The notes beneath the pieces were generated by a model, which saw only the letters and a list, made by a program, of their open reading frames with translations, was not told the origin of the DNA and did no database searches. 6,268 nt of DNA. Source: an uncultured Eubacteriales bacterium. Lineage in GTDB: Bacteria; Bacillota; Clostridia; Christensenellales; Aristaeellaceae. The stretch lies in the NCBI GenBank assembly GCA_900553295.1, contig USCR01000137.1, positions 1 through 6,268 on the forward strand. The letters are read 5' to 3'. Positions 5,194-6,268 of the stretch are shown in pieces; position 1 is the stretch's first letter, and each line of letters opens with the position of its first letter. A program made the position numbers and the translations under genes.

Positions 5194-5952
5194 ATGGACA
5201 ATCAGGCATGGAAAGCGCGCTGGAAGGCTGAGGAAGCCGTGGCGCACATACACGGTTGGGACTTTTCCCACATTGAGGGCCGCTACGACGAGGAGCGGGA
5301 TTTGCCCTGGGACTATGACGCCATTGTACGCAGCTATGTACAGCCGGAGAAGAAGCTGATGGATTACGACACAGGCGGCGGGGAATACCTGCTTTCCCTG
5401 GGGCATCCGCCGGAGAATACGGCGGCCACGGAGGGGTATCCCCCCAACGTGGCGCTGTGCCGGGAGCGGCTGTTGCCCCTGGGCATTGACTTCCGCCCCT
5501 GCGATGATCCGGCCCGGCTCCCCTTTGACAGCGGCGCCTTTGACGTGCTCATCAACCGACACGGGGATTATGATCCCGCGGAATGCCGCCGGGTGCTTCG
5601 GCCCGGAGGGGTATTCATCACCGAGCAGGTGGGTGCGGACAACGACCGGGATCTGGTGGAGATGGTATTGCCCGGGCTGGAGAAGCCCTATCCCCATCAG
5701 ACGCTGGGGGAGCAAAGCCGGGCCTTTACGGAGGCGGGGTTCCATGTGGAGCTGGCCTGCGAGGCCTACCGGCCCATTGTGTTTTACGACGTGGGCGCGT
5801 TTGTATGGTTTGCCCGGGTGCTTCCCTGGGAGTTCCCCGGGTTCTCGGTGGACCGTTGCTTTGAACGTTTGCTGCGCATGCAGGCGGTGGTGGAGAAGGA
5901 AGGAAAGGTTCAGGGAACCATTCACCGCTTCCTGATCGTAGCGAAGAAATAG
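5194..5952 (+). CDS. Class I SAM-dependent methyltransferase, substrate unknown
   Basis: A 252-residue cytoplasmic protein. The start at 5194 has AAAGGAG (5178-5184) 9 nt ahead. Residues about 50-150 carry a Rossmann-type SAM-binding core: motif I LMDYDTGGGEYLL (55-67), in which DYDTGGGE stands in for the usual DxGxGxG; an acidic motif II at ATEGYPPN (77-84, Glu80); LPFDSGAFDVLINRHGDYD (109-127), a Methyltransf_11-like motif III/IV region; and RRVLRPGGVFI (132-142). The N-terminal segment with WDFSHIEGRYDEERDLPWDYD (from residue 22) and the C-terminal region (about 190-250, with FYDVGAFVWFARVLPWEFPG from 197) probably shape the substrate site. The substrate could be a small molecule, RNA or protein; none is indicated. 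It is not obviously the RsmC-like methyltransferase that follows rplL in Bacillus. It is a monocistronic unit between two terminators, and its promoter is unclear. Confidence 0.87.
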   Translation: MDNQAWKARWKAEEAVAHIHGWDFSHIEGRYDEERDLPWDYDAIVRSYVQPEKKLMDYDTGGGEYLLSLGHPPENTAATEGYPPNVALCRERLLPLGIDFRPCDDPARLPFDSGAFDVLINRHGDYDPAECRRVLRPGGVFITEQVGADNDRDLVEMVLPGLEKPYPHQTLGEQSRAFTEAGFHVELACEAYRPIVFYDVGAFVWFARVLPWEFPGFSVDRCFERLLRMQAVVEKEGKVQGTIHRFLIVAKK

Positions 5953-5966
5953 TTTCTTTGAAAAGA

Positions 5967-6006
5967 GGGTTGCGCTCCTTGGGGTACAAGGCGCGCACCC
6001 TTTTTT
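5967..6006 (+). terminator. Intrinsic terminator of the methyltransferase gene
   Basis: GGGT (5967-5970), GCGC (5972-5975) and CCTTG (5977-5981) pair with CAAGG (5987-5991), GCGC (5993-5996) and ACCC (5997-6000). This is 13 bp interrupted by one bulged T and one T-C mismatch, around a GGGTA loop. Six T follow (6001-6006). It starts 15 bases after the stop codon. Confidence 0.92.
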
Positions 6007-6154
6007 ATAGAAGGGGGCGATTGCCTGGGGAAGGCATTGTTCTCCAACAAATGTTTTTCATGTCCATGCAAGACAAAGCCTCCTCGAGTGTTTCCAACGG
6101 GCGATGGGAAAGCTCACTGTCCGCCTCCGCAGAGGCGAAACCTTCTGAGAAACA

Positions 6155-6179
6155 GGAAAAAGCCAGGAAGGCTTTTTCC
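6155..6179. terminator. Bidirectional terminator-like inverted repeat
   Basis: GGAAAAAGCC (6155-6164) and GGCTTTTTCC (6170-6179) form a perfect 10-bp inverted repeat with a 5-nt loop. The A5/T5 blocks flank a short GCC/GGC core, a layout typical of terminators working in both directions between convergent genes. It lies 23 bases beyond a stop codon on the minus strand at 6202-6204. The GC core is short, so efficiency is uncertain. Confidence 0.55.
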
Positions 6180-6201
6180 CTTGCTATCCACAGGAAATGC
6201 A

Positions 6202-6268
6202 TCACTTGTAGAAAGTTCCATTTACTTCAAGAGGTGGGCCCCCGAAGGGGTCCAGGGGGCGAGCGGAA
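6202..6268 (-). CDS. Possible C-terminal end of a convergent minus-strand gene (partial)
   Basis: On the minus strand a frame is open from the window edge for 21 codons and ends in TGA (complement of 6202-6204). It contains the segment LDPFGGPPLEVNGTFYK. The bidirectional terminator follows 23 bases later, as expected for a real gene end. Against it, the tail is too short to identify, and other frames in the same bases are also open. No function can be proposed. Confidence 0.25.
   Translation of the reverse strand, partial: SARPLDPFGGPPLEVNGTFYK

Larger units (their letters stand above)
6007..6268. other. Right-edge interval without a convincing complete gene
   Basis: About 260 bases of lower GC than the genes. 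A plus-strand frame from ATG 6051 stays open to the window edge (72 codons), and a minus-strand frame covers 6005-6205. Neither has a ribosome binding site, and their translations are not recognisable. The interval holds small hairpins CGCCTC/GAGGCG (6122-6137) and GGGCCCC/GGGGTCC (6236-6253) and the bidirectional terminator described separately. It may be intergenic DNA or part of a dispersed repeat. Confidence 0.5.

Noticed and set aside
5155..5925. 256-codon minus-strand open frame
   Set aside because: Antisense to the methyltransferase; no ribosome binding site and no recognisable domain.

Overview
The window looks like a chromosomal piece from a GC-rich member of the Bacillota, probably a gut-type Clostridia. 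This rests on strong AGGAGG-type ribosome binding sites on nearly every gene, near-consensus sigma-A promoters, many intrinsic terminators, a Bacillota-type L10 leader ahead of rplJ, and an exported SH3/peptidoglycan-binding protein of a Gram-positive type. The genus cannot be read from the sequence. No CRISPR array, insertion sequence, tRNA, rRNA or phage gene was seen.

Layout, left to right. The first 44 bases are the start of a minus-strand gene that runs off the left edge. Bases 45-414 are non-coding and hold a minus-strand promoter for that gene, a plus-strand promoter-like site with no gene behind it, and two minus-strand terminators. Next is a minus-strand cytoplasmic glycoside hydrolase of 658 residues, GH50 (agarase)-like, with its own promoter. 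Upstream of it, also on the minus strand, is a secreted 333-residue protein: signal peptide, SH3 domain, peptidoglycan-binding domain and a conserved-looking C-terminal domain of unknown function. These two genes are separate units, because a strong terminator and a new promoter lie between them.

A divergent control region (about 3617-3948) separates this half from the plus-strand ribosomal operon rplJ-rplL (L10 and L7/L12). The operon has a consensus promoter, an L10-leader RNA and an attenuator terminator just before rplJ. A 14-bp terminator ends it. An uncharacterised class I SAM-dependent methyltransferase follows, behind a structured leader whose last hairpin covers its Shine-Dalgarno sequence, and it has its own terminator. 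The last 260 bases carry no convincing complete gene; they hold a bidirectional terminator and perhaps the tail of a convergent minus-strand gene.

How the parts work together. L10 and L7/L12 form the ribosomal stalk, and the leader is expected to let the L10-L12 complex shut down its own operon. The other genes show no shared pathway. The main points of interest are the separation of rplJL from rplKA and rpoBC, the legible three-helix attenuator, the possible translation-control leader of the methyltransferase, the isolated GH50-like enzyme, and the unknown C-terminal domain of the wall protein. I found no clear new multi-gene system.
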